64,000 nt of DNA. Source: Pedobacter zeae (GTDB lineage Bacteria > Bacteroidota > Bacteroidia > Sphingobacteriales > Sphingobacteriaceae). How positions within the stretch are numbered: position 1 is the first letter of the stretch; each line of letters starts with the position of its first letter. This document shows positions 44,300 to 51,811 of the stretch, piece after piece. The notes under the pieces were generated by a model, which was not told the DNA's origin, ran no database searches, and saw only the letters and a list, made by a program, of their open reading frames with translations. The translations under genes were made by a program, and so were the position numbers. Location: positions 1,427,671 to 1,491,670 of the forward strand of contig NZ_JACIEF010000002.1 in NCBI RefSeq assembly GCF_014196715.1. Reading direction: 5' to 3'.

Positions 44300-44866
44300 G
44301 TGAATAACAGTTTAAAGAGATCAGTTCCAACAGATAGAGAGGTTATTTTAGGTATTCTAAATAACTCCAAAGATGCACTTAACAAGTTATACAAGGCTTA
44401 TTATGCAATGGTTTTGCAGTTTATCCTGAACAATAATGGCGATGAAGATGATGCAAAAGATGTTTATCAGGAAGCCATTATTATTTTATATAACAAAATT
44501 AAGGAAGGCAATTTTGAGCTGAGCAGCAAGCTTAAAACCTACATTTATTCGGTTTGCCGTAGGATCTGGTTGAAAAAACTCAACCTGAACAGCAAAAAGA
44601 CAGGTAATATTACTGATTACGAAGATGTATTGGTTGTAGAAGAGGATGTTGTGGAACATGAGGAAAAAGACGCCGCTTTTGTAAAAATGCAATCGGCACT
44701 GGATCACCTCGGCGAACCCTGTAAAACCATTATTCAGGATTTTTATATCCATGATTTATCCATGCAGGATATCTGTGAAAAGTTTGGTTATACGAATACG
44801 GATAATGCAAAAACACAGAAATATAAATGCCTGCAAAGGTTAAAGAAAATATTTTTTCAACCATAA
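44300..44866 (+). CDS. RNA polymerase sigma factor, ECF-like sigma-70
   Basis: 188 residues from GTG 44300, the only start that keeps region 2 whole. Region 2 is seen as LYKAYYAMVLQFILNNNGDEDDAKDVYQEAIIILYNKI and LKTYIYSVCRRIWLKKL; region 4 as CKTIIQDFYIHDLSMQDICEKFGYTNTDNAKTQKYKCLQRLKKIF. The stop is 8 bases before the next gene, a membrane anti-sigma-like protease fusion, which should be its regulator. The repeated GGGTTACC-N16/17-ATTAA motif in front of this gene and of three lipoprotein genes is probably what it reads (inference). Confidence 0.9.
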   Translation: MNNSLKRSVPTDREVILGILNNSKDALNKLYKAYYAMVLQFILNNNGDEDDAKDVYQEAIIILYNKIKEGNFELSSKLKTYIYSVCRRIWLKKLNLNSKKTGNITDYEDVLVVEEDVVEHEEKDAAFVKMQSALDHLGEPCKTIIQDFYIHDLSMQDICEKFGYTNTDNAKTQKYKCLQRLKKIFFQP

Positions 44867-44874
44867 TAATTGAA

Positions 44875-45978
44875 ATGAGAAACGATTTGGAGTTAGATGC
44901 AATTATTGAGGATTATCTTTTAGGTAAACTTAATGCACAGGAAACAGAAGCTTTTGAGGAGTTACGCCGTAATGACGCCACGGTAGACCATAAGGTAGTT
45001 TCGCATAAATTCTTTTTAGAATCTATGGGAGCATTTGCTGCGCAGTTACATTTGAAGGAACAATTAAACCAGATCCATGCTGAAATTGATGTAGACAGCC
45101 TGGCTAATGAACTTAGGCCGCATCCTTCAAGGGTGGTACAACTATGGCGCAAACACCGGTCTGCGATAGCCATTGCTGCATCATTTATTTTACTTTCTCT
45201 TGTATCTATCTACTCCATTCAGCATAATACCAAGCAGGACATCCGGTATAATCAGATGAGCAGGGAACTGTCAAAGGTTAAAACTTCTACAAAAGATTTA
45301 ATCAGAACTATTCAATCTACAACACCGGGTGATGCGCAGAATAAAAATGCAAATCCCGGAAACTTTGGTGGTACTGGTTTTGCCATCTCGGCAAATGGTT
45401 ACATCCTGACCAATTTCCATGTAATTAAAGGCGCAGATTCTTTATTCGTTCAGAACAGCAAAGGCGAATCATTTAAAGTTAAAGCAACTTATACCGATCC
45501 GCAAAATGACATAGCCATTTTAAAAATAAGTGATAAAGGCTTTAGCAGCCTTTCTGCTATTCCTTATACCATTAAAAAGAACACCAGCAGTATTGGCGAG
45601 GTAGTGTATACATTAGGCTACCCTAAAGATGATGCAGTATTGGGTGAAGGATATGTAAGTTCTAAAAATGGCTTTATAGGCGATACGACCCAGTACCAGG
45701 TATCTATTCCGGTAAATCCGGGAAACAGCGGCGGACCATTGCTTGATAATAATGGAAATTTAGTCGGAATTATCAGTGGTAAACCCGATCAGACAGAAGG
45801 AGCAGCTTTTGCAATTAAATCAAAATATATCTTAGAAGCAATGAGGGCTATTCCACAGGATTCTCTGGGAAAAAATAAGCTTTCAGCTAATAAGAAAAGT
45901 GCTTTATCAGGCCTGAAACGTACCAAACAGATCGAAAAGTTACAGGACTATGTGTTCATGATCAAAGCTTACAATTAA
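44875..45978 (+). CDS. Membrane-anchored anti-sigma-like/trypsin-like serine protease fusion
   Basis: 367 residues from ATG 44875; the in-frame start at 44827 would lie inside the sigma gene. Residues 1-93 are cytoplasmic, helical and acidic, with LDAIIEDYLLGKLNAQETEAFEEL, the type of start found in anti-sigma factors of Bacteroidota. One membrane helix covers 95-115. Residues about 160-330 form a periplasmic HtrA-like trypsin domain with the triad NFHVIKG (His182), NDIAILKI (Asp212) and NPGNSGGPLL (Ser285). No PDZ domain follows. The order sigma, then anti-sigma with protease, suggests a surface-stress switch in which sensing and proteolysis sit in one chain. The join is in frame in one ORF with no sign of error. 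Confidence 0.85.
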   Translation: MRNDLELDAIIEDYLLGKLNAQETEAFEELRRNDATVDHKVVSHKFFLESMGAFAAQLHLKEQLNQIHAEIDVDSLANELRPHPSRVVQLWRKHRSAIAIAASFILLSLVSIYSIQHNTKQDIRYNQMSRELSKVKTSTKDLIRTIQSTTPGDAQNKNANPGNFGGTGFAISANGYILTNFHVIKGADSLFVQNSKGESFKVKATYTDPQNDIAILKISDKGFSSLSAIPYTIKKNTSSIGEVVYTLGYPKDDAVLGEGYVSSKNGFIGDTTQYQVSIPVNPGNSGGPLLDNNGNLVGIISGKPDQTEGAAFAIKSKYILEAMRAIPQDSLGKNKLSANKKSALSGLKRTKQIEKLQDYVFMIKAYN

Positions 45979-46002
45979 AAACCCAAACAAATTAATATTC
46001 TT

Positions 46003-46036
46003 AAACCCTGCAGATCGAAAATCTTCAGGGTTTTTT
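46003..46036 (+). terminator. Terminator after the sigma/protease operon
   Basis: AAACCCTG (46003-46010) with CAGGGTTT (46026-46033), plus inner AGAT/ATCT, followed by T. Confidence 0.85.
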
Positions 46037-46099
46037 ATTTAAATTGTAATTTAGGCGTCTTAAAATATATTATATCTATGTATTTACTATAGTATTGTT

Positions 46100-46107
46100 T
46101 AGATTTG
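46100..46107 (+). promoter_or_regulatory. -7 box of the peroxiredoxin gene
   Basis: TAGATTTG matches TAnnTTTG fully, 28 bases before ATG 46136. Confidence 0.5.
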
Positions 46108-46135
46108 CTTTAATCAACTTAAAATTAACAATATT

Positions 46136-46771
46136 ATGAGCATAAGACTAGGCGATACCGCACCGAATTTCCAGGCCAATACCTCCATTGGAGAAATCGA
46201 TTTTTATGAATATTTAGGCGATAGCTGGGGAGTACTGTTTTCTCACCCTGCAGATTATACCCCGGTTTGCACCACCGAATTGGGGAAAACAGCTGCGCTA
46301 AAAGGTGAGTTTGAAAAAAGGAACGTTAAAGTTTTGGCACTTAGTGTCGATTCTGCCGAATCGCACAAAGGCTGGATCAACGATATCAATGAAACGCAAA
46401 ATACTTCGGTCGAATTTCCGATTATTGCTGATCCCGATAAAACAGTGGCCAACCTTTATGATATGATCCACCCAAATGCTTCAGAAACACTGACGGTTCG
46501 GTCATTGTTCATCATTAGTCCCGATAAAAAGGTGAAGTTGATTATTACTTATCCAGCTTCTACAGGCAGGAACTTTAATGAAGTATTGCGTGTTATCGAC
46601 TCCTTACAGCTTACGGCAAATTATAGTGTAGCTACACCTGCCGATTGGAAGGATGGAGAAGATGTAATTGTGGTAAACAGCATTAAAACGGAAGATATTC
46701 CTGCTAAATTTCCAAAAGGACACCGGGTAATTAAGCCATATTTACGTACAACACCCCAACCGAATAAATAA
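46136..46771 (+). CDS. 1-Cys peroxiredoxin (Prx6 type)
   Basis: 211 residues. It reduces peroxides through the peroxidatic Cys45 in SHPADYTPVCTTELG. A C-terminal arm (DWKDGEDVIVVNSI, PKGHRVIKPYLR) as in Prx6 proteins is present, and no second cysteine exists in the chain, so the enzyme is of 1-Cys type. It stands alone with its own -7 box. Confidence 0.95.
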   Translation: MSIRLGDTAPNFQANTSIGEIDFYEYLGDSWGVLFSHPADYTPVCTTELGKTAALKGEFEKRNVKVLALSVDSAESHKGWINDINETQNTSVEFPIIADPDKTVANLYDMIHPNASETLTVRSLFIISPDKKVKLIITYPASTGRNFNEVLRVIDSLQLTANYSVATPADWKDGEDVIVVNSIKTEDIPAKFPKGHRVIKPYLRTTPQPNK

Positions 46772-46826
46772 TTTTAACAATATGCTTTTTAAAACGCAAC
46801 ATTCTTGTTGAACGATCAAAAAGAGG

Positions 46827-46856
46827 TTGTGTTTTATGTGTAAATTGTTATATTTG
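46827..46856 (+). promoter_or_regulatory. Promoter of cspA with long 5' leader
   Basis: TTG (46827-46829), 19 bases, then TATATTTG (46849-46856), a full -33/-7 match. The leader to ATG 46984 would be about 120 bases, as for cold-shock genes whose leader RNA responds to temperature. No strong hairpin was seen in it. Confidence 0.6.
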
Positions 46857-46983
46857 ATAGTTTTGTTTCAATATTAACGCACTAACTGATTGTTTATACC
46901 ATTTTTAATAATCAATTGGTTGAATTAAATGCTGATCAAGGCGTAAAAGGTTTATTTATTTTAATCAATGTTTTATTTTTTTT

Positions 46984-47181
46984 ATGGCAACCGGAAAAGT
47001 TAAGTGGTTTAATACTCAAAAAGGCTTTGGATTTATTGTACAAGAAGACAATAAGGATTTATTTGTACATTTTAAAGATGTTTTAGGTGGAATTGAAAGC
47101 CTGAAAGAAAACGATACTGTAGAATTTGAAGTAGCTGAAGGCAGAAAAGGTTTACAGGCTGTAAACGTTAAGAAAGTTTAA
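46984..47181 (+). CDS. cspA: Cold shock protein
   Basis: 65 residues, a complete cold-shock domain. RNP1 is KGFGFI (13-18) and RNP2 is DLFVHF (25-30), with the usual GKVKWFN start and QAVNVKKV end. It binds single-stranded RNA/DNA and helps translation at low temperature. A long leader precedes it and a strong terminator follows. It is the canonical counterpart of the divergent protein at 33460. Confidence 0.97.
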   Translation: MATGKVKWFNTQKGFGFIVQEDNKDLFVHFKDVLGGIESLKENDTVEFEVAEGRKGLQAVNVKKV

Positions 47182-47212
47182 GCAATACGATAATCATTAT
47201 TTCTTCATCCCT

Positions 47213-47244
47213 ACAAAAAGCCTTTCGAGAGAAGGGCTTTTTGT
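47213..47244 (+). terminator. Terminator of cspA
   Basis: A 14-bp stem: 47213-47226 with 47231-47244 (core AAAAAGCC / GGGCTTTTT), GAGA loop. Confidence 0.9.
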
Positions 47245-47297
47245 ATAATAAGGGGCATGGTATTTTACCCGATCTTAGCCTGATGCCGATTTTTCAT

Positions 47298-47347
47298 GGG
47301 TAGAAGCGGGGCTTTGCAATCCCAAAAGCTTCTGAACCCGCTTTCCC
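47298..47347. repeat. Intergenic element with two competing hairpins
   Basis: AGAAGC (47302-47307) can pair with GCTTCT (47328-47333), or AAGCGGG (47304-47310) with CCCGCTT (47337-47343); both cannot form together. It lies in the gap 47245-47432 between convergent genes, which also holds a diverged intergenic repeat (about 47391-47426). Probably a repeat element; function unknown. Confidence 0.4.
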
Positions 47348-47432
47348 AAAAATGGGTTGGTTTTTGGGTTTAGGTTTTTTAGAAAGTTTCTCCACTGCGT
47401 TCAGCATGGACGGTATTCATTTGGAGTGACAA

Positions 47433-48620
47433 CTAGTAATACTGTATAATGGAAGCCTTTAAAATTACATTTTCTCCGCTTGCAATCCTGGTGAAAATTA
47501 AAAACTGTTCCTGGTCAGCTTTGATTTTATATTTTTTTACTAAATCTTCGGGCTTTGCGGGGTAATTGCGGACAATTACATTGCCTCTTAAATTTTGCTC
47601 CTTTTTCAGTTCGCCCGTACTTAATATGGCCTCAATTTTAAATATTCGCCCGGGAAAATCTGTTTTTATAAAATCAGCAGTAAATAGCTGGGTTTGAGTG
47701 TGTAATTTGATAAGTTCATATGTTAAGCCAATTAAATTAAAAGCGCCTGATTTTAATAAGGCCGCATCAGGCTCATATAAATACCCACCTACGTGCAGGC
47801 TTTCGGCAAACTGTATGGTTCCATTCGCCTCCGACCTGTAAAAAGAAAAATCTTTTTCAACCTCATTATTAAGTGTAACCGCGGTTATTTTAGTGTCTTT
47901 ATCGAATCCTTTATCAATTATCCATAAAAGTTCCTTACACTCATTCTTTACGCTTATGATCTGTATTTCGCTCACCTGGTTCAATTCGGCCAGCCCTGCT
48001 GAAATATCCAGTAAAGGAGCTGTTTTGATAATAACCCTTGACGATTTTTTTAATAAGGCCTCTAAGTTAGTCACTACATCAGGTGTACAGTCTCTCAGCA
48101 TAAAAACCTTGCCTTTTTCTGCCCTGCGGGCCGGATCTACATAAATGGTATCAAAAAGGGAACTGTTATTCTGAATGTAAGCAATTCCGTCTCCCACCTT
48201 AAATTCGATATTTTTTGCTCCCAATACCTGTGCATTGTTTTTTGCTATTGCTGATAGTTCGGGATTGATTTCGCAATGGATAACTTTTTTTACCTTTTGG
48301 GCAAAGTAATAGGTATCTATACCAAAACCTCCGGTAATGTCGATCAAAGTATTCCCTTTGGCCAGTTTTGATTTATATCGGGCAGTAACTTCTGAAGAAG
48401 TTTGTTCGATGGATAAAACTGGAGGATAATAGATGTTTTTTGTGCGGAACCAGGTGGGTAATTTCTTTTCCGATTTCTTTTTTGCACCGATCTGTGTGGC
48501 TAATTCGGCAGGTGTAATGCCTTCGAAAGGACTTTTAGCTAAAGCAATTTGATTAATATCAGTATTTAAGTTAGCATTGATGTAATCTTGTACGGCTTTG
48601 GCTAAAAGTTTATCGTTCAT
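47433..48620 (-). CDS. Class I SAM-dependent methyltransferase with THUMP-like domain
   Basis: 395 residues from ATG 48620; the start at 48686 lies in a repeat region. After a helical N-terminal part, the Rossmann core starts at LIDITGGFGIDTYYFAQ (SAM motif I), then VIHCEINPELSAIAKNN and the catalytic-loop-like TIYVDPARR. The C-terminal part (about 300-395) matches the THUMP-like module, with GNVIVRNYPAKPEDLVKKYKIK. It probably modifies RNA, but the target is unknown. Confidence 0.85.
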   Translation of the reverse strand: MNDKLLAKAVQDYINANLNTDINQIALAKSPFEGITPAELATQIGAKKKSEKKLPTWFRTKNIYYPPVLSIEQTSSEVTARYKSKLAKGNTLIDITGGFGIDTYYFAQKVKKVIHCEINPELSAIAKNNAQVLGAKNIEFKVGDGIAYIQNNSSLFDTIYVDPARRAEKGKVFMLRDCTPDVVTNLEALLKKSSRVIIKTAPLLDISAGLAELNQVSEIQIISVKNECKELLWIIDKGFDKDTKITAVTLNNEVEKDFSFYRSEANGTIQFAESLHVGGYLYEPDAALLKSGAFNLIGLTYELIKLHTQTQLFTADFIKTDFPGRIFKIEAILSTGELKKEQNLRGNVIVRNYPAKPEDLVKKYKIKADQEQFLIFTRIASGENVILKASIIQYY

Positions 48621-48642
48621 TTTTAGTATCAAGATGTGAGTG

Positions 48643-48726
48643 TTAAGTATCGAGTATTTAGTATCAAGCATTATATTCAGTATCAAGCATTAATTGCCTG
48701 TTAATTGTCTTGTACTCGATACTTAA
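48643..48726. repeat. AT-rich repeat block with a 14-bp inverted repeat
   Basis: TTAAGTATCGAGTA (48643-48656) and TACTCGATACTTAA (48713-48726) are exact inverse copies. Between them AGTATCAAGCATTA occurs twice directly (about 48660-48673 and 48679-48692). It fills the gap between lysC and the methyltransferase gene. Confidence 0.75.
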
Positions 48727-48737
48727 TACCGGAATTG

Positions 48738-50000
48738 CTACTTATTCTTCATCACCATCTGGCAGGTATGGCGGCTCTTTACTTCAAGTAAAATATCTTT
48801 GTCAGTGGTTACCCGGTCAATGGTTTGCTGGTTATAATAACGGATGGTTACCAATTCCAATCCTTTGTTATATTTTACCGTAAACTCTTCAGAGAGGTCT
48901 TTAATCAATTTTTCGATCTGAACAGGATGGTCATCAATACTTACCGAAAAGCTGATGGCAGAGTTAAGCATGGTATTGATTTTGATTTTATGCCTATGAA
49001 AAAGCTCAAAAATATTACTCAGATTCTCTTCAATAATAAAGGAATAATCTTTAGGAAAGATCGAAATCAATGCTTGGTTTACCTTGAAAATAAAAGAAGG
49101 AATGGGCAAAGGGTTATTCTCTTTGGTAATGGCAGTTCCTTCACCCTCTGGCTGTATGAATGACCGTACAAAAAGCGGAATACCTTTGTTTTGAAGTGGT
49201 TTTATGGTTTTGGGATGAATTACCGTTGCGCCATAATAAGTAAGCTCGATGGCATCATGGTAGGAAAGCTGAGCAATTTTTTCTGTTTCGTCAAACCATT
49301 TTGGATCTGCATTTAATACGCCTGGAACGTCTTTCCAAATGGTTAAAGCTGCTGCATCCAGGCAAGAAGCAAATATAGCTGCTGAATAATCAGAACCTTC
49401 GCGCCCCAGGGTTGTCGTGTAATTTTCGCTTGTTCCGCCAATAAACCCTTGTGTTACAATGATATTATCAGTTAGCAAGGGTACCAAATCTTTCTGTATA
49501 ATCTGGTTGGTCTTGGTCCAGTCTACTTTACCCTCCCGGTAAGTATTATCGGTTTGGATATAATTGCGTGCATCAATCCAAAGTGCTTTATTTTCGGTTT
49601 CATTTAACCAGGCGGCCACAATTTTAGTAGAAACCACTTCACCAATGGATACGATCTGATCATAAATGTAATCAGGGTCGTTGTCGGGTTCATCCTCAAT
49701 CAGCCAATCGATTTCGACAAAGGTATTGGCCACCTCGTCATAAACCGGGTGGTGTTTGCCCTGAAAAAGTTCATCTATAATGCTGAAATGAAAATGTTTA
49801 ATTTCTTCAAAAATTGCATGTGCTTCGTCGTTTTGAGTGATAAATGCCTGAGTAAGATCTTCCAATCTGTTGGTGATTTTGCCCATGGCAGAAACGACGA
49901 TCAATAGGTTTCCCTTTTTGTAATCGCGTACAATATTGGCCAGATTTTTTACTCCTGCCGCATCTTTTACTGAGGCACCTCCAAACTTAAAAATATCCAT
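48738..50000 (-). CDS. lysC: Aspartate kinase
   Basis: 420 residues, single-function. It phosphorylates aspartate at the start of Lys/Met/Thr synthesis. The kinase domain shows the signature FKFGGASVKDA (Ala where most have Thr), VVSAMGK, GFIGGTSENYTTTLGREGSDYSAA and WKDVPGVLNADP. The last 110 residues or so carry two ACT-like units (ALISIFPKDYSFI and a second strand set) that normally bind the feedback inhibitor. It overlaps no neighbour; the GNAT gene ends one base upstream of its start, so the three genes 48738-51172 form an operon. Confidence 0.92.
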   Translation of the reverse strand: MDIFKFGGASVKDAAGVKNLANIVRDYKKGNLLIVVSAMGKITNRLEDLTQAFITQNDEAHAIFEEIKHFHFSIIDELFQGKHHPVYDEVANTFVEIDWLIEDEPDNDPDYIYDQIVSIGEVVSTKIVAAWLNETENKALWIDARNYIQTDNTYREGKVDWTKTNQIIQKDLVPLLTDNIIVTQGFIGGTSENYTTTLGREGSDYSAAIFASCLDAAALTIWKDVPGVLNADPKWFDETEKIAQLSYHDAIELTYYGATVIHPKTIKPLQNKGIPLFVRSFIQPEGEGTAITKENNPLPIPSFIFKVNQALISIFPKDYSFIIEENLSNIFELFHRHKIKINTMLNSAISFSVSIDDHPVQIEKLIKDLSEEFTVKYNKGLELVTIRYYNQQTIDRVTTDKDILLEVKSRHTCQMVMKNK

Positions 50001-50001
50001 A

Positions 50002-50469
50002 TTAAAATGCCTTGATTTGTTCTGTAGACAATGCGGCGTTTAACCAACCGCTTTCTAAATGTGCCTTATATTTATTGTAAAAATTGATGGCCGGTTCGTT
50101 CCAGTCCAGCACTTGCCAAACCATACCATTATAATTTCCGTTTTTGGCTTCTTCTATTACTTTGTCGAATAAGATTTTGCCCAGGCCTTTTCCCCTGAAT
50201 TCTTCCGTTACAATAAAATCTTCCAGGTACAACCTGCAGCCTTTCCAGGTGGAATAACGGGTGTAATATAGGGCAAAACCAACAATTTTATGGCTTACCT
50301 CGGCAACAAAGGCTCTCCAAACCGATTGTTGGCCAAAGCCGGCTTCTGTAAAATGTTCTAAAGTAACGGTTACTTCTTCTGGAGCACGTTCATACAAGGC
50401 CAGTTCATTGATCAATTCTAATATTCTTGGGCAATCTTCGGCAGTTGCAAACCTGATGTTAAAATCCAT
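50002..50469 (-). CDS. GNAT-family N-acetyltransferase
   Basis: 155 residues. The acetyl-CoA loop is seen in LEDFIVTEEFRGKGLGKILFDKV (R/Q-x-x-G-x-G/A), and the fold ends MVWQVLDWNEPAINFYNKYKA. It resembles diamine/thialysine acetyltransferases, but the substrate is not certain. It is tightly packed between the PLP protein gene and lysC, one base on either side. Confidence 0.9.
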   Translation of the reverse strand: MDFNIRFATAEDCPRILELINELALYERAPEEVTVTLEHFTEAGFGQQSVWRAFVAEVSHKIVGFALYYTRYSTWKGCRLYLEDFIVTEEFRGKGLGKILFDKVIEEAKNGNYNGMVWQVLDWNEPAINFYNKYKAHLESGWLNAALSTEQIKAF

Positions 50470-50470
50470 A

Positions 50471-51172
50471 TTAATTGGCAGAAACGTTGTTTTTGAAATG
50501 TTTAATTATCCTTTTTCCGAAAATACTGCTGCCAATGCGCACCATGGTACTGCCTTCTTCGATCGCAATTTTGTAATCGGCACTCATTCCGGTTGATATT
50601 TCTTTGAAAGAATCTTCTTTACGGAAAAAACTTACTTTTATGCCATCAAAAAATACTTTTAGTTCATTAAATTCAAAAGTAATTTGTTTTTCGTTCCTGG
50701 TATTGGTGGCAATGCCCATTAAACCTACAATACGGATATTTTTTAAAGCTGCATATTCATCAGAACGCAACAATTCGATCACCTCGTCAAAGCCGAGACC
50801 AAATTTAGTGTCCTCGTCAGCAATGTAAACCTGTAATAAACAATCAATTACTCTTTTGTTTTTTGCAGCCTGCTTATCAATTTCCTGCAAAAGCTTCAAG
50901 CTGTCTACTCCATGTATCAGTTTTACAAATGGCGCAATGTATTTTACCTTATTGGTTTGCAGGTGACCTATCAGGTGCCATTCGATATCCTTAGGCAGCT
51001 GCGCTTCTTTATCAACCATTTCCTGTACATGGTTTTCTCCAAAAATACGCTGCCCGGCATGGTATGCTTCTAAAATAGATTCTATTGGTTGTGTTTTTGA
51101 TACTGCAATCAGTTTTACCCCATCCGATTCAACTTCGCTTTTATATTTTTTAAGATTATCAGCTATGCTCAT
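50471..51172 (-). CDS. yggS: YggS-family PLP homeostasis protein
   Basis: 233 residues, alanine-racemase-like TIM barrel. PLP-binding Lys is in LIAVSKTQP (about residue 26); other motifs are GENHVQEMVDK, WHLIGHLQTNKVKYI, STGMSADYKIAIEEGSTMVRIGSSIFG. It buffers free PLP in the cytoplasm. It is the first gene of the small operon with GNAT and lysC, and is divergent from the DUF4296 gene. Confidence 0.95.
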   Translation of the reverse strand: MSIADNLKKYKSEVESDGVKLIAVSKTQPIESILEAYHAGQRIFGENHVQEMVDKEAQLPKDIEWHLIGHLQTNKVKYIAPFVKLIHGVDSLKLLQEIDKQAAKNKRVIDCLLQVYIADEDTKFGLGFDEVIELLRSDEYAALKNIRIVGLMGIATNTRNEKQITFEFNELKVFFDGIKVSFFRKEDSFKEISTGMSADYKIAIEEGSTMVRIGSSIFGKRIIKHFKNNVSAN

Positions 51173-51241
51173 TTATAACTATTTTTGGTAAAATTAATAA
51201 CCTTACCAGAATTTGGGGCAAAAAATAATATTTTATTAAGG

Positions 51242-51805
51242 ATGAAGAGACTAATAGGGGTTTTAATGACAGCTATATTATGGTTTGGTTGTAAGCCAAG
51301 CATACCTGATGACATTATTAAACCTGATAAAATGGAAAAGATTTTATATGATATACACATTGTTGACGGCTATGTTGCAAATATCTACGCGATAGATTCA
51401 GCAAAGAAGGTTGCAGCAGCTTATTACAAAGGTATTTATAAAAAATTCGGGGTAGATTCTGTTCAATACAGCAGAAGTCTTTTATGGTATAATACCAATC
51501 CGAAAGAACTTGAAATCATTTATAAAAATATACAGAAATCGTTAACTAAGCAGAAAAAAGCGGTAGAGATCGCCGATAAAATGATCCAAAGAAAGAAATT
51601 TAAAGCAGATTCATTAGTGATTGCGAAGAAGTTTAAGGCCGATTCTCTTGCCATCAGGAAGAAAATGAAACCAGATTCTTTATCGAAAGTTAAAGCAACT
51701 GCCGAAATTGCCAAAAAGAAAAAACAGGCAGATTCGCTTATTAATATAAAGAAAACCCAGTCATTACAAGTGGTTTCGGCTTCCACTCCGGTACCCATAC
51801 AATAA
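51242..51805 (+). CDS. DUF4296 lipoprotein
   Basis: 187 residues from ATG 51242; the start at 51185 is rejected since it removes the signal. The signal ends in ILWFGC (lipid-site Cys18). DUF4296 (about 25-110) shows KMEKILYDIHIVDGY and FGVDSVQYSRSLLWYNTNPKELEIIYKNI. The tail (about 115-175) is Lys-rich with at least four spaced ADSL/PDSL units in a coiled-coil context. Function unknown; DUF4296 lipoproteins are found only in Bacteroidota as far as I know. The mutS2 start is six bases after its stop. Confidence 0.88.
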   Translation: MKRLIGVLMTAILWFGCKPSIPDDIIKPDKMEKILYDIHIVDGYVANIYAIDSAKKVAAAYYKGIYKKFGVDSVQYSRSLLWYNTNPKELEIIYKNIQKSLTKQKKAVEIADKMIQRKKFKADSLVIAKKFKADSLAIRKKMKPDSLSKVKATAEIAKKKKQADSLINIKKTQSLQVVSASTPVPIQ

Positions 51806-51811
51806 AATAAT

